The notes: generated by a model not told the origin, from the letters alone. A stretch of DNA of 5,051 nucleotides from an uncultured bacterium (GCA_902773475.1 CACYEO010000166.1:1-5051); one strand, 5' to 3'; shown: positions 1 through 5,051, numbered from the stretch's first letter. Numbers and translations: made by a program.

Positions 1-80
1 ATGGCGCAAATCAAGGGGATTTTTGAAGTTTTTGCAGAAAAATGTCGTTACACCCAGGAATTTTTGATGCGTTGGCCATA

Positions 81-125
81 CGTTGCGGACGGGAACGGTT
101 TTTTGGTAAAATCACGCCCGCAACG
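81..125. promoter_or_regulatory. Inverted repeat flanking the purF promoter (possible operator)
   Basis: CGTTGCGG (81-88) and CCGCAACG (118-125) are perfect 8-base inverted copies, 37 bases apart start to start. The left arm covers the -35 element and the right arm lies at the predicted transcription start. This is a geometry through which a repressor could block initiation. Two 8-base arms can also arise by chance in a window this size, so the operator role is only suggested. Confidence 0.3.
83..112 (+). promoter_or_regulatory. Putative sigma-70-type promoter of the purF-like gene
   Basis: A -35-like TTGCGG (83-88) lies 18 bases before a -10-like TAAAAT (107-112). The -10 is preceded by TGG, which fits an extended -10 element. 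Transcription would start near 119, giving a leader of about 40 bases before the ATG at 160. The recA promoter at the other end of the window has the same layout (TTGCG-, 18-base spacer, TGG plus -10), which supports both calls. No promoter was measured; this is motif reading only. Confidence 0.6.
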
Positions 126-141
126 ATAAAGCCAGACAAAC

Positions 142-149
142 AAGGAAGG
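142..149 (+). promoter_or_regulatory. Ribosome binding site of the purF-like gene
   Basis: AAGGAAGG ends 10 bases before the ATG at 160. It is the strongest Shine-Dalgarno match near this gene and decides the start. The start is confirmed by the protein, since the catalytic Cys block (MGGFCGV) begins immediately. Confidence 0.8.
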
Positions 150-159
150 TCACATTTAA

Positions 160-1626
160 ATGGGCGGTTTCTGCGGCGTAGTATCGAAAACGGATTGCGT
201 GCCTGCGCTTTTCTTCGGCACGGACTACCATTCGCACCTCGGCACACAGCGCGGCGGAATGGCGGTTCTCGGGGAAAACGGCTTCCAGCGCGCCATCCAC
301 AACATACAGAACGCGCCGTTCAGATCGAAGTTCGAGAACGACTTCGCCAAATTCTCCGGCAAGTCGGGCCTGGGCGTGATATCGGATACCGATCCGCAGC
401 CGCTGATAGTGGCTTCGCATCTTGGGACGTACGCGATCGTCACGGTCGGCATTCTCACGAACATCGAAGATTTGATGCGCGAGCAGTTCGAAACGCGCAG
501 GATGCAGTTCCAGTATTCGACCACGTCGGGCGTGGTTTCGCCGACCGCCGTCGTCGCCGCCCTAATCGATTCGCGCCCGTCTTTCGCGGAAGGCGTGAAA
601 TACGCCCAGGAGAAGATCGAAGGCTCGTGCTCGCTGATGATTCTGACGGGCGACGGGCATTTCTACGCCGCGCGCGACAAATGGGGCCGCACGCCGGTGA
701 TCGCGGGAAAGAGCGACGACGGATTCATCCTTCTGCAGGAATCGTGCGCGATGCCGAACCTCGGCTACGAACCGTACCGCGAACTCGGCCCGGGCGAGAT
801 GGTGGAAGTGACGCCCGACGGCATGGAGACGCTCATCCCGGCGGGCGGGGAAATGGCGATATGCTCGTTCCTGTGGGTCTACTACGGATATCCGGCCTCG
901 AGCTACGAGGGGCGCAACGTGGAAATGGCGCGCTACCGCTGCGGCGGCTATCTGGCGCGCCGCAATCCGGTGGAGGCGGACAGCGTGGGCGGAGTTCCCG
1001 ATTCGGGCGTGGCGCACGCGCTGGGATACTCGCAGGAATCCGGCACGCGCTACGCGCGCCCGTTCGTGAAATACACCCCCACGTGGCCGCGCTCTTTCAT
1101 GCCGCCGGACCAGAAGCAGCGCGACCTGATCGCGCAGATGAAGCTCATCCCGATACCGGGCCTGATACGCGGCAAGCGGCTCGTCTTCTGCGACGATTCC
1201 ATCGTGCGCGGCACGCAGCTGCGCCGCCAGGCGAAGCGCCTGTACGGCGACGGGGTGAAGGAAATCCACATGCGCATCGCCTGCCCGCCGCTTCTGTACG
1301 GATGCAAGTTCATCAACTTCTCCCGCTCCAAATCGGTGTACGACCTCGCAACGCGCCGCTACATCCGCGAAGTCGAAGGCGACGATCCTTCCGCGGTGGA
1401 CAAATACCGCGACGCCGACGGCGCGCCCTACGCCGCGATGGTCGAGCACATACGCTCCGGCCTGGGGCTGACCTCTCTCGCATTCCAGCGGCTCGAAGAC
1501 CTTGTGGCGGCGATCGGCCTGCCTAAGGAAAAACTCTGCACGTACTGCTGGACCGGCGAGGACGTATCCTGCAAAGGCGGATGCGCGCACTGCAAAGGCG
1601 GATGCGCGGCGGTCAAGCGCGCCTGA
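160..1626 (+). CDS. purF: Amidophosphoribosyltransferase (PurF family), divergent type with Cys-rich tail
   Basis: PurF makes 5-phosphoribosylamine from PRPP and glutamine, the first step of purine synthesis, in the cytoplasm. The 488-residue product is of normal length. The N-terminal Ntn glutaminase domain starts MGGFCGV, so Cys5 is the expected nucleophile after removal of four residues. The phosphoribosyltransferase domain shows VPDSG (279-283), SFMPPDQKQR (312-321) and the PRPP loop VFCDDSIVRGTQ (342-353). The four Cys that hold the [4Fe-4S] cluster in Bacillus-type PurF appear conserved: C235 (AICS), C382 (YGC), C460 and C463 (CTYC). Odd points: several glutamine-binding residues of classical PurF seem replaced (GVISDT for the GHxRYST block; TVGILTN for HNGNLTN), and the C-terminus adds C471, C475, C478 and C482 through a 21-base duplication. 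It has its own promoter and converges on menG, overlapping it by 14 bases. The family is clear; full glutamine-dependent activity is less certain, and a paralogue with another role is possible. Confidence 0.9.
   Translation: MGGFCGVVSKTDCVPALFFGTDYHSHLGTQRGGMAVLGENGFQRAIHNIQNAPFRSKFENDFAKFSGKSGLGVISDTDPQPLIVASHLGTYAIVTVGILTNIEDLMREQFETRRMQFQYSTTSGVVSPTAVVAALIDSRPSFAEGVKYAQEKIEGSCSLMILTGDGHFYAARDKWGRTPVIAGKSDDGFILLQESCAMPNLGYEPYRELGPGEMVEVTPDGMETLIPAGGEMAICSFLWVYYGYPASSYEGRNVEMARYRCGGYLARRNPVEADSVGGVPDSGVAHALGYSQESGTRYARPFVKYTPTWPRSFMPPDQKQRDLIAQMKLIPIPGLIRGKRLVFCDDSIVRGTQLRRQAKRLYGDGVKEIHMRIACPPLLYGCKFINFSRSKSVYDLATRRYIREVEGDDPSAVDKYRDADGAPYAAMVEHIRSGLGLTSLAFQRLEDLVAAIGLPKEKLCTYCWTGEDVSCKGGCAHCKGGCAAVKRA
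1570..1611 (+). repeat. Tandem 21-base duplication in the purF 3' end
   Basis: Two adjacent in-frame 21-base units, 1570-1590 and 1591-1611, both begin TGCAAAGGCGGATGCGCG and differ only in their last three bases. They encode CKGGCAH and CKGGCAA, duplicating a Cys-x3-Cys unit at the end of the PurF homologue. The copies are almost identical at the DNA level, so the duplication looks recent or is kept by conversion or slippage. Confidence 0.9.
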
Positions 1627-2347
1627 AAAGAAAGAAGCGGCACGCGGGAAGGAACAGTTCCGCGCGAACGGCGCGGAAACCCCGCGACGCCGCGCGCTCC
1701 ACGAACTCCCCCGCCGTGAACGTGGCGTTTATCGAACGGCGCAGGTGCGCGTAGTCGCGGCGGAGGCGTCCGGCGAAAAGCGATGCCGTCGCGAGCCATC
1801 CCGAAAGAGCGGCGCGGAACAGCACCGTGCGCGGGCGCGTGAATTCCAGCACGCCGAGAACGCCGCCCGGCTCCAGAACGCGCGCGCATTCGCGCAGCGC
1901 GTCGTCCGCCGAAGGAAAATTCCTGAATCCGAAAGCGCATGAGACCGCGTTAAACGACGCGTCGGCGCACGGAATCGCGCCGGCCCTGCATTCGAGAAAC
2001 GAAAAACGATCCGCGCGCTGCCGCGCCGCAATCTTCCTTTTCGCCGCCGCAAGCATCGGAACGGACGGATCGGCGCACACGATCGACGCGTCCGCGATCG
2101 CGCGCGAAAGCGCGATCGCAAAATCACCGGTGCCGGAAGCCAGGTCGAGTATGCGCGGCGCGGCGCGGCATTCGGCCGCGATGCGGCGCGCGGCCCTGCG
2201 CCGCCAGAAAGGATCCAGGCACAGCGAGAGGATGCGGTTCATCCTGTCGTACGCGGGGAAGATGCGGTCGAACACTTCCACGGCGTCGCGCGGCGCGGCG
2301 GAAGCCGCCCGCGGAAAAGATTCGTCTCCGTCGCGCACGGTTTTCAC
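1613..2347 (-). CDS. menG: Demethylmenaquinone/ubiquinone C-methyltransferase (MenG/UbiE family)
   Basis: This is a SAM-dependent methyltransferase acting on the quinone ring, the last step of menaquinone synthesis. From GTG 2347 the product is 244 residues, normal for the family. Visible blocks are YDRMNRILSL near residue 33 (family YDxMNxxxSxGxxxxW), SAM motif ILDLASGTGDF (66-76), DPSVPML (93-99), FGFRNF (139-144, family FGxRNxxD) and LEPGGVLGVLEF (158-169). The start was chosen because GTG overlaps the TGA stop of the upstream gene as GTGA, a normal coupled arrangement; no Shine-Dalgarno is visible. A second GTG three codons on is possible. The reading frame stays open far upstream (to 2791), but that part only shadows the pseudouridine synthase gene. 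The C-terminus (ending FFLFRRA) lacks the usual GxVxLHxGxK-like end and overlaps the purF 3' end. Without quinone pathway genes nearby, MenG versus UbiE is not decided; anaerobic menaquinone use is the likelier guess. Confidence 0.85.
   Translation of the reverse strand: MKTVRDGDESFPRAASAAPRDAVEVFDRIFPAYDRMNRILSLCLDPFWRRRAARRIAAECRAAPRILDLASGTGDFAIALSRAIADASIVCADPSVPMLAAAKRKIAARQRADRFSFLECRAGAIPCADASFNAVSCAFGFRNFPSADDALRECARVLEPGGVLGVLEFTRPRTVLFRAALSGWLATASLFAGRLRRDYAHLRRSINATFTAGEFVERAASRGFRAVRAELFLPACRFFLFRRA
1658..1678. other. GC-rich hairpin in the convergent purF/menG overlap zone
   Basis: TTCCGCGC (1658-1665) and GCGCGGAA (1671-1678) form a perfect 8-bp stem with a 5-base loop (GAACG). 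It begins 32 bases after the purF stop, inside the last codons of menG. There is no T-run after it on either strand, so it is not a classical Rho-independent terminator. It could still stabilise the 3' end of purF mRNA. GC-rich coding sequence makes chance stems common. Confidence 0.3.
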
Positions 2348-3270
2348 CAGCGTTCGACGCCGCTTTCGCCGGAGAGCCGCGGCAGATCTTCCGGACGCGT
2401 GACGAAGCGCCTGCGTTTCGGGGCCGGCGGCGGGCGCGTCGCGCCGCCGCGCGGGGCGGACTGCGGCTGAATGTCTGCATCGGGCCGCGCGGAATGCATG
2501 GCGTAGCGCGGCGGCCATTCGCCGGGCGGCAGGCGCAGCGGAACGCGGACGGCTTCGCGCAAAAGCGCGGCGGTTTCGCGCGGATCGAGATCGCGCCATT
2601 CGCCGGGCTTGAGTTCGCCCAGCACGAGCGGACCTTCCTGCACGCGCTTCAGCGCGAGCACCACAAGGTGCGCGCAGGAGCACATCTTGCGTATCTGGCG
2701 CTTGCGGCCTTCGCGCAGGCGGAAAAGCAGATCGTGCACGTTGTCGCGCCCTTCGCGCAAAAGTTCCACGTCGCACGGGCGTATGCGCCATCCGTCGATT
2801 TCGAGCGGCGAGCGGAGCGTTTCCAGCTTGTCCGCCGTCCAGCGCCCGGCGACGCGCACGAGATAGAGTTTTTCATGCCCGTGGCGCGGATGGGTGAGAC
2901 GCAGCACGAGATCGCCGTCGTTCGACATTAGGAGCAGGCCTTCGGATTCCTTGTCGAGGCGGCCCACCGGAACGAGACGTTCTTTCACGGCGGGGCGTAT
3001 CATGTCGCACACCGTTTCGCCGCCGAAAGGATCCGAGGCGGAGGAAATGACGCCCGGCGGCTTGTACATGATTATCGTGCGCGGCCTTTCGGGCGCGGCG
3101 AGCGGCCTGCCGTCCACCTCCACGCGGTCCGCCGCCGGATCGGCGCGGAACCCGGCTTCCGTTTCTACGCGGCCGTTCACTTTCACGCGCCCGGCCGCGA
3201 TCCATTCCGCCGCATGGCGGCGCGAGCACAGCCCGGCGTGCGAAAGAAGATTCTGCAGGCGTACTGTCAT
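2344..3270 (-). CDS. Pseudouridine synthase, RsuA/RluB family, with basic C-terminal tail
   Basis: Enzymes of this family convert specific uridines of rRNA to pseudouridine during ribosome assembly. The 308-residue product has an N-terminal S4 RNA-binding domain (about 1-55: RLQNLLSHAGLCSRR, AGRVKVNG, DRVEVDG). The catalytic domain follows, with YKPPGVISS (69-77) and VGRLDKESEGLLL (102-114), where Asp106 is the catalytic residue. The later blocks are EGRKRQIRKM (187-196) and GPLVLGELKPGEW (213-225). Start: ATG 3270 directly precedes the S4 domain; the frame is open further up, but that part overlaps the ThyX-like gene. It lies 10 bases after the ThyX-like stop, has only a weak GGATGAG-like binding site, and overlaps menG by 4 bases. 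About 75 residues after position 232 form a Pro/Arg-rich, probably disordered tail not usual for the 230-250 residue family. The exact target (16S, or 23S as for RluB/RluE/RluF) cannot be told from this sequence. Confidence 0.9.
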   Translation of the reverse strand: MTVRLQNLLSHAGLCSRRHAAEWIAAGRVKVNGRVETEAGFRADPAADRVEVDGRPLAAPERPRTIIMYKPPGVISSASDPFGGETVCDMIRPAVKERLVPVGRLDKESEGLLLMSNDGDLVLRLTHPRHGHEKLYLVRVAGRWTADKLETLRSPLEIDGWRIRPCDVELLREGRDNVHDLLFRLREGRKRQIRKMCSCAHLVVLALKRVQEGPLVLGELKPGEWRDLDPRETAALLREAVRVPLRLPPGEWPPRYAMHSARPDADIQPQSAPRGGATRPPPAPKRRRFVTRPEDLPRLSGESGVERW

Positions 3271-3280
3271 TGCTGGGCGC

Positions 3281-3856
3281 TCATCCGGCGGGCGGGACGG
3301 AGCGGTATGCGGCGAGCGCCTCCGGAAACGCCGGGGACTGCGCGTAGCCGCAGCTTTTGAATTCAGGACAGAAGCCGCGGTAGACGCATTCCGGAACGCA
3401 GCACGCGGCAAGTTCGGGCTGGATTTCGCGCAGGGCGTCCACGACGAGTTTCCACGCCGCGCGCGTTTCGGGCGAAGCCTGCGAACAAAGGCGGCGGCGG
3501 GAGATGAACATCACGGCCTGCGCGTTCGCGAAGCATTCATGGTCCACTGGCGCGTTCTGCGGCGAGACGCTGCGGTCGGCGCCGGTCCTGTCGGTGCGCT
3601 GGGTGGAGACGAAATGCTCGATGCCGAACTTGTGCCGCACGAAGTGCACGGAAACCCACGACGGAAGATTCGTCCATTTCCATGAAACGGTTATTTTCCG
3701 GATCGGGGAATGCTCCGCAAGGAGGATGCGTTTCTTCCAGCGCGGCGAAGGTTCGCCTTCGCCGCCGTCGAGATGGATCGTCGTGCGCGCGGCGTCGGCG
3801 ACGTCGCGCCAGGACGATCCGCACTTCAGGTACTTTAGCGATGGAACCGGGTTCAT
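3281..3856 (-). CDS. ThyX-like protein (FAD-dependent thymidylate synthase superfamily), short divergent form
   Basis: ThyX makes dTMP from dUMP using FAD, NADPH and methylene-tetrahydrofolate. This 191-residue protein resembles it in order and spacing of blocks. These are LLAEHSPIRKITVSW (45-59; compare ThyX 'HxSpfEHxxFtF'), SVHFVRHK plus STQR (69-76, 84-87; compare RHRxxSxNxxSxR), and NAQAVMFISRRRLCSQA (111-127; compare the NxRSLxxFLxLR..xAQ block). It is shorter than usual ThyX (about 210-250), mainly between the RHK motif and the NAQ block. It ends in a Cys-rich segment with C152, C153, C157, C163 and C169 (VPECVYRGFCPEFKSCG). The Ser/Asn of the signature and the Arg of the NxR block are changed, so thymidylate synthase activity is not assured. 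Start ATG 3856 lies 16 bases after the recA stop with a poor binding site, so translation probably follows from recA. I recall similar short homologues in gut bacteria or phages, which I cannot check here. Confidence 0.6.
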   Translation of the reverse strand: MNPVPSLKYLKCGSSWRDVADAARTTIHLDGGEGEPSPRWKKRILLAEHSPIRKITVSWKWTNLPSWVSVHFVRHKFGIEHFVSTQRTDRTGADRSVSPQNAPVDHECFANAQAVMFISRRRLCSQASPETRAAWKLVVDALREIQPELAACCVPECVYRGFCPEFKSCGYAQSPAFPEALAAYRSVPPAG

Positions 3857-3872
3857 TGCGTATGCGCGCGCT

Positions 3873-4928
3873 TCAGCGTTTCTTCACGGCGCCGCCGGGA
3901 AGAAGGGGCGTGGCCTTGACCTTCTCCACGATTTCGGCCGTGACTTCCGGATTGGACTTGAGGAATTCTATCGTGGCGAGCGAACCCTGCCCGAGCTGGT
4001 CGGTTCCGTACGAAAGCCACGATCCGCGCTTTTCGACGATGCCGCGCGCGAGCGCGGCGTCGAGGACGGAGCCTTCCCAGGAAATGCCGCAGGCGTAGAG
4101 TATGTCGAATTCCGCTTCTGTGAAGGGCGGCGCGACTTTGTTCTTTACCACTTTTACGCGCGTGCGGTTGCCGACCACGGCGCCGCCCGCGTCCTTTATC
4201 GCGCCGATGCGCTGCACCTGCAGGCGGCACGAGGCGTAGAACTTGAGCGCCTTGCCGCCGGGGGTGGTTTCTGGATTGCCGAACATTATCCCGATTTTTT
4301 CGCGGACCTGGTTCGTGAAAATGCAGAGCGTCTTCGTCTGCGCCAGCGTGGAAGTGAGTTTGCGCATGGCCTGCGACATCAGACGCGCCTGGAGACCCAC
4401 GTGGGAGTCGCCCATGTTGCCGTCGATTTCCGCCTGCGGGGTGAGCGCGGCGACGGAGTCGACCACGATCACGTCCAGCGCGCCGGACTTCACGAGCTGT
4501 TCGGTTATCGTGAGCGCTTCTTCGCCGCTGTTGGGCTGGGAAACGAGAAGATCGTCGAGGTTCACGCCTATCTTGCGCGCGTATCCCGGGTCGAGCGCGT
4601 GCTCGGCGTCCACGAACGCGGCGAGGCCGCCTTTTTTCTGCGCGTTGGCCACCACGTGCAGCGCGAGAGTCGTCTTGCCGGACGATTCCTGGCCGTAGAC
4701 TTCGATTATGCGGCCGCGCGGAAGTCCGCCCACGCCGAGCGCGAGGTCGAGCGAAAGCGCGCCTGTCGGTATGACTTCGATGTTCTGCGCGGCCGAAGCG
4801 TCCCCGAGCCGCATTATCGAAGTGTCGCCGAATTCCTTGCGTATCTGCGCAAGGACGGCGTCGAGCCTGGGGTCTCTGGACGGGGTTTTCGCGGCGGGCG
4901 CGTCCGCGGTCTTTTCTTTCGCTGCCAT
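3873..4928 (-). CDS. recA: Recombinase RecA
   Basis: RecA forms ATP-dependent filaments on single-stranded DNA, drives strand exchange in repair and, where LexA exists, triggers its self-cleavage. The 351-residue product is full length. Visible features are Walker A GQESSGKTT (79-87), catalytic Glu109 in AEHALDP, Walker B LDVIVVDS (151-158), the L1 region near DSHVGLQARLMSQAMRKL (174-191), the L2 region near NQVREKIGIMFGNPETTPGG (206-225) and the signature ALKFYASCR (227-235). Start: ATG 4928 has GGAG with a 9-base spacer; the in-frame TTG at 4943 overlaps that binding site and is rejected. Oddities: Cys replaces the usual aliphatic residue in the signature, and the C-terminus ends GGAVKKR, basic rather than the acidic tail of E. 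coli RecA. It heads the four-gene unit; no recX follows, and no LexA box of the CTG-N10-CAG or GAAC-N4-GTTC type is visible upstream. Confidence 0.98.
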   Translation of the reverse strand: MAAKEKTADAPAAKTPSRDPRLDAVLAQIRKEFGDTSIMRLGDASAAQNIEVIPTGALSLDLALGVGGLPRGRIIEVYGQESSGKTTLALHVVANAQKKGGLAAFVDAEHALDPGYARKIGVNLDDLLVSQPNSGEEALTITEQLVKSGALDVIVVDSVAALTPQAEIDGNMGDSHVGLQARLMSQAMRKLTSTLAQTKTLCIFTNQVREKIGIMFGNPETTPGGKALKFYASCRLQVQRIGAIKDAGGAVVGNRTRVKVVKNKVAPPFTEAEFDILYACGISWEGSVLDAALARGIVEKRGSWLSYGTDQLGQGSLATIEFLKSNPEVTAEIVEKVKATPLLPGGAVKKR

Positions 4929-4935
4929 TTTACGG

Positions 4936-4941
4936 TTCTCC
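4936..4941 (-). promoter_or_regulatory. Ribosome binding site of recA
   Basis: On the - strand GGAGAA (4941 to 4936) places GGAG 9 bases before the ATG at 4928. It decides the start in favour of ATG 4928 over the upstream in-frame TTG at 4943, whose G is the first base of this site. Confidence 0.85.
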
Positions 4942-4950
4942 AAATGTCTG

Positions 4951-4978
4951 CCGCGCTTCCGCGCGGATTTTCCGCGCG
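4951..4978 (-). promoter_or_regulatory. Two mutually exclusive hairpins in the recA leader
   Basis: In the recA leader RNA, CGCGCGGA (4978-4971) can pair with UCCGCGCG (4967-4960), an 8-bp stem with an AAA loop. The inner part CGCGCG- of the second strand, read as CCGCGC at 4966-4961, can instead pair with GCGCGG (4956-4951) around a GGAA loop. Both stems share the middle strand, so only one can form. The second ends 9 bases before the GGAG of the binding site. Neither has a U-run, so transcription termination is unlikely. A role in recA translation or mRNA stability is possible but unproven; the region is GC-rich and repetitive. Confidence 0.35.
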
Positions 4979-4993
4979 CCGCGTGCGGGGACG

Positions 4994-5023
4994 ATTATAC
5001 CAAAGCGCGCGAAAGGCGCGCAA
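4994..5023 (-). promoter_or_regulatory. Promoter of recA and the four-gene unit
   Basis: Read on the - strand, a perfect TATAAT (4999-4994) is preceded by TGG (extended -10) and, 18 bases upstream, by TTGCGC (5023-5018) as a weak -35. Transcription would begin near 4987, giving a leader of about 58 bases that contains the hairpins and the binding site. A GCGCGC-GAAAG-GCGCGC inverted repeat (5005-5021) fills the spacer and could bind a regulator. Confidence 0.75.
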
Positions 5024-5051
5024 GCCCGGACGTGAAATGTCCAGAGATTCC

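Noticed and set aside
1..129. Open frame from the first base (MAQIKGIFEVFAEK..., 42 codons, stop TAA 127-129), possibly the end of an upstream gene
   Set aside because: Its codons are AT-rich at third positions, unlike the GC-rich genes here, and it runs through the purF promoter. No family is recognised and no start context is visible. It cannot be excluded as a gene tail cut by the window edge.
119..159. Riboswitch in the purF leader
   Set aside because: The predicted leader of about 40 bases is too short for a known purine or PRPP riboswitch and shows no stable stem.
42..1526. Long + strand open frame of 494 codons overlapping purF
   Set aside because: Arg/Ala-rich translation without family motifs; it shadows purF in another frame, as is typical for GC-rich DNA.
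562..1590. Antisense open frame of 342 codons opposite purF
   Set aside because: Composition is His/Arg/Ala-rich with no motifs; it mirrors the codon bias of purF.
2348..2791. N-terminal extension of the menG frame to 2791
   Set aside because: It overlaps the pseudouridine synthase gene, is Arg/Ala-rich without domains, and the MenG family begins after the GTGA overlap at 2347.
2494..2931. + strand open frame of 145 codons inside the pseudouridine synthase region
   Set aside because: Opposite-strand shadow; no motif or binding site, and the - strand frame has clear catalytic blocks.
3271..3411. Upstream extension of the pseudouridine synthase frame
   Set aside because: It overlaps the ThyX-like gene; the S4 domain starts right after ATG 3270.
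4929..4943. TTG start giving recA five more residues
   Set aside because: The TTG overlaps the GGAG binding site of the ATG at 4928, which has ideal spacing.

Overview
This 5 kb window is from a GC-rich bacterial chromosome and holds five intact genes, two promoters and almost no spare DNA. One gene (purF-like) runs on the + strand. The other four (recA, a ThyX-like gene, a pseudouridine synthase, menG) run on the - strand as one tightly packed unit. The two units converge and overlap tail to tail. There are no tRNA or rRNA genes, insertion sequences, CRISPR repeats or convincing Rho-independent terminators.

Layout: 1-159 is an AT-richer intergenic stretch with the purF promoter and a strong ribosome binding site. 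160-1626 is a divergent amidophosphoribosyltransferase with an unusual Cys-rich, internally duplicated tail. 1613-2347 (-) is a MenG/UbiE methyltransferase, 2344-3270 (-) an RsuA/RluB-type rRNA pseudouridine synthase, 3281-3856 (-) a small ThyX-like protein and 3873-4928 (-) RecA. 4929-5051 is the recA leader and promoter. In transcription order the spacings are recA, 16 nt, thyX-like, 10 nt, pseudouridine synthase, 4-nt overlap (GTGA), menG. With no terminator in between, one transcript from the recA promoter is the simplest reading.

Functionally the unit mixes DNA recombination and repair (RecA), a probable nucleotide or flavin enzyme (ThyX-like), ribosome maturation (pseudouridine synthase) and respiratory quinone synthesis (MenG). 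The + strand gene belongs to purine synthesis. The gene order does not point to one pathway; it looks like a compact housekeeping operon. A RecA-linked ThyX-like enzyme could tie thymidylate supply to DNA repair, but that is inference.

Organism: the GC-rich third codon positions, the 'MGGFCGV' type of PurF and the RecA sequence suggest an uncultured anaerobe, possibly of the PVC group (Kiritimatiellota/Lentisphaerota-like). This is an impression from remembered families, not a search result. The most unusual items are the altered glutamine pocket and extra Cys cluster of the PurF homologue, and the shortened, motif-divergent ThyX-like protein behind recA.
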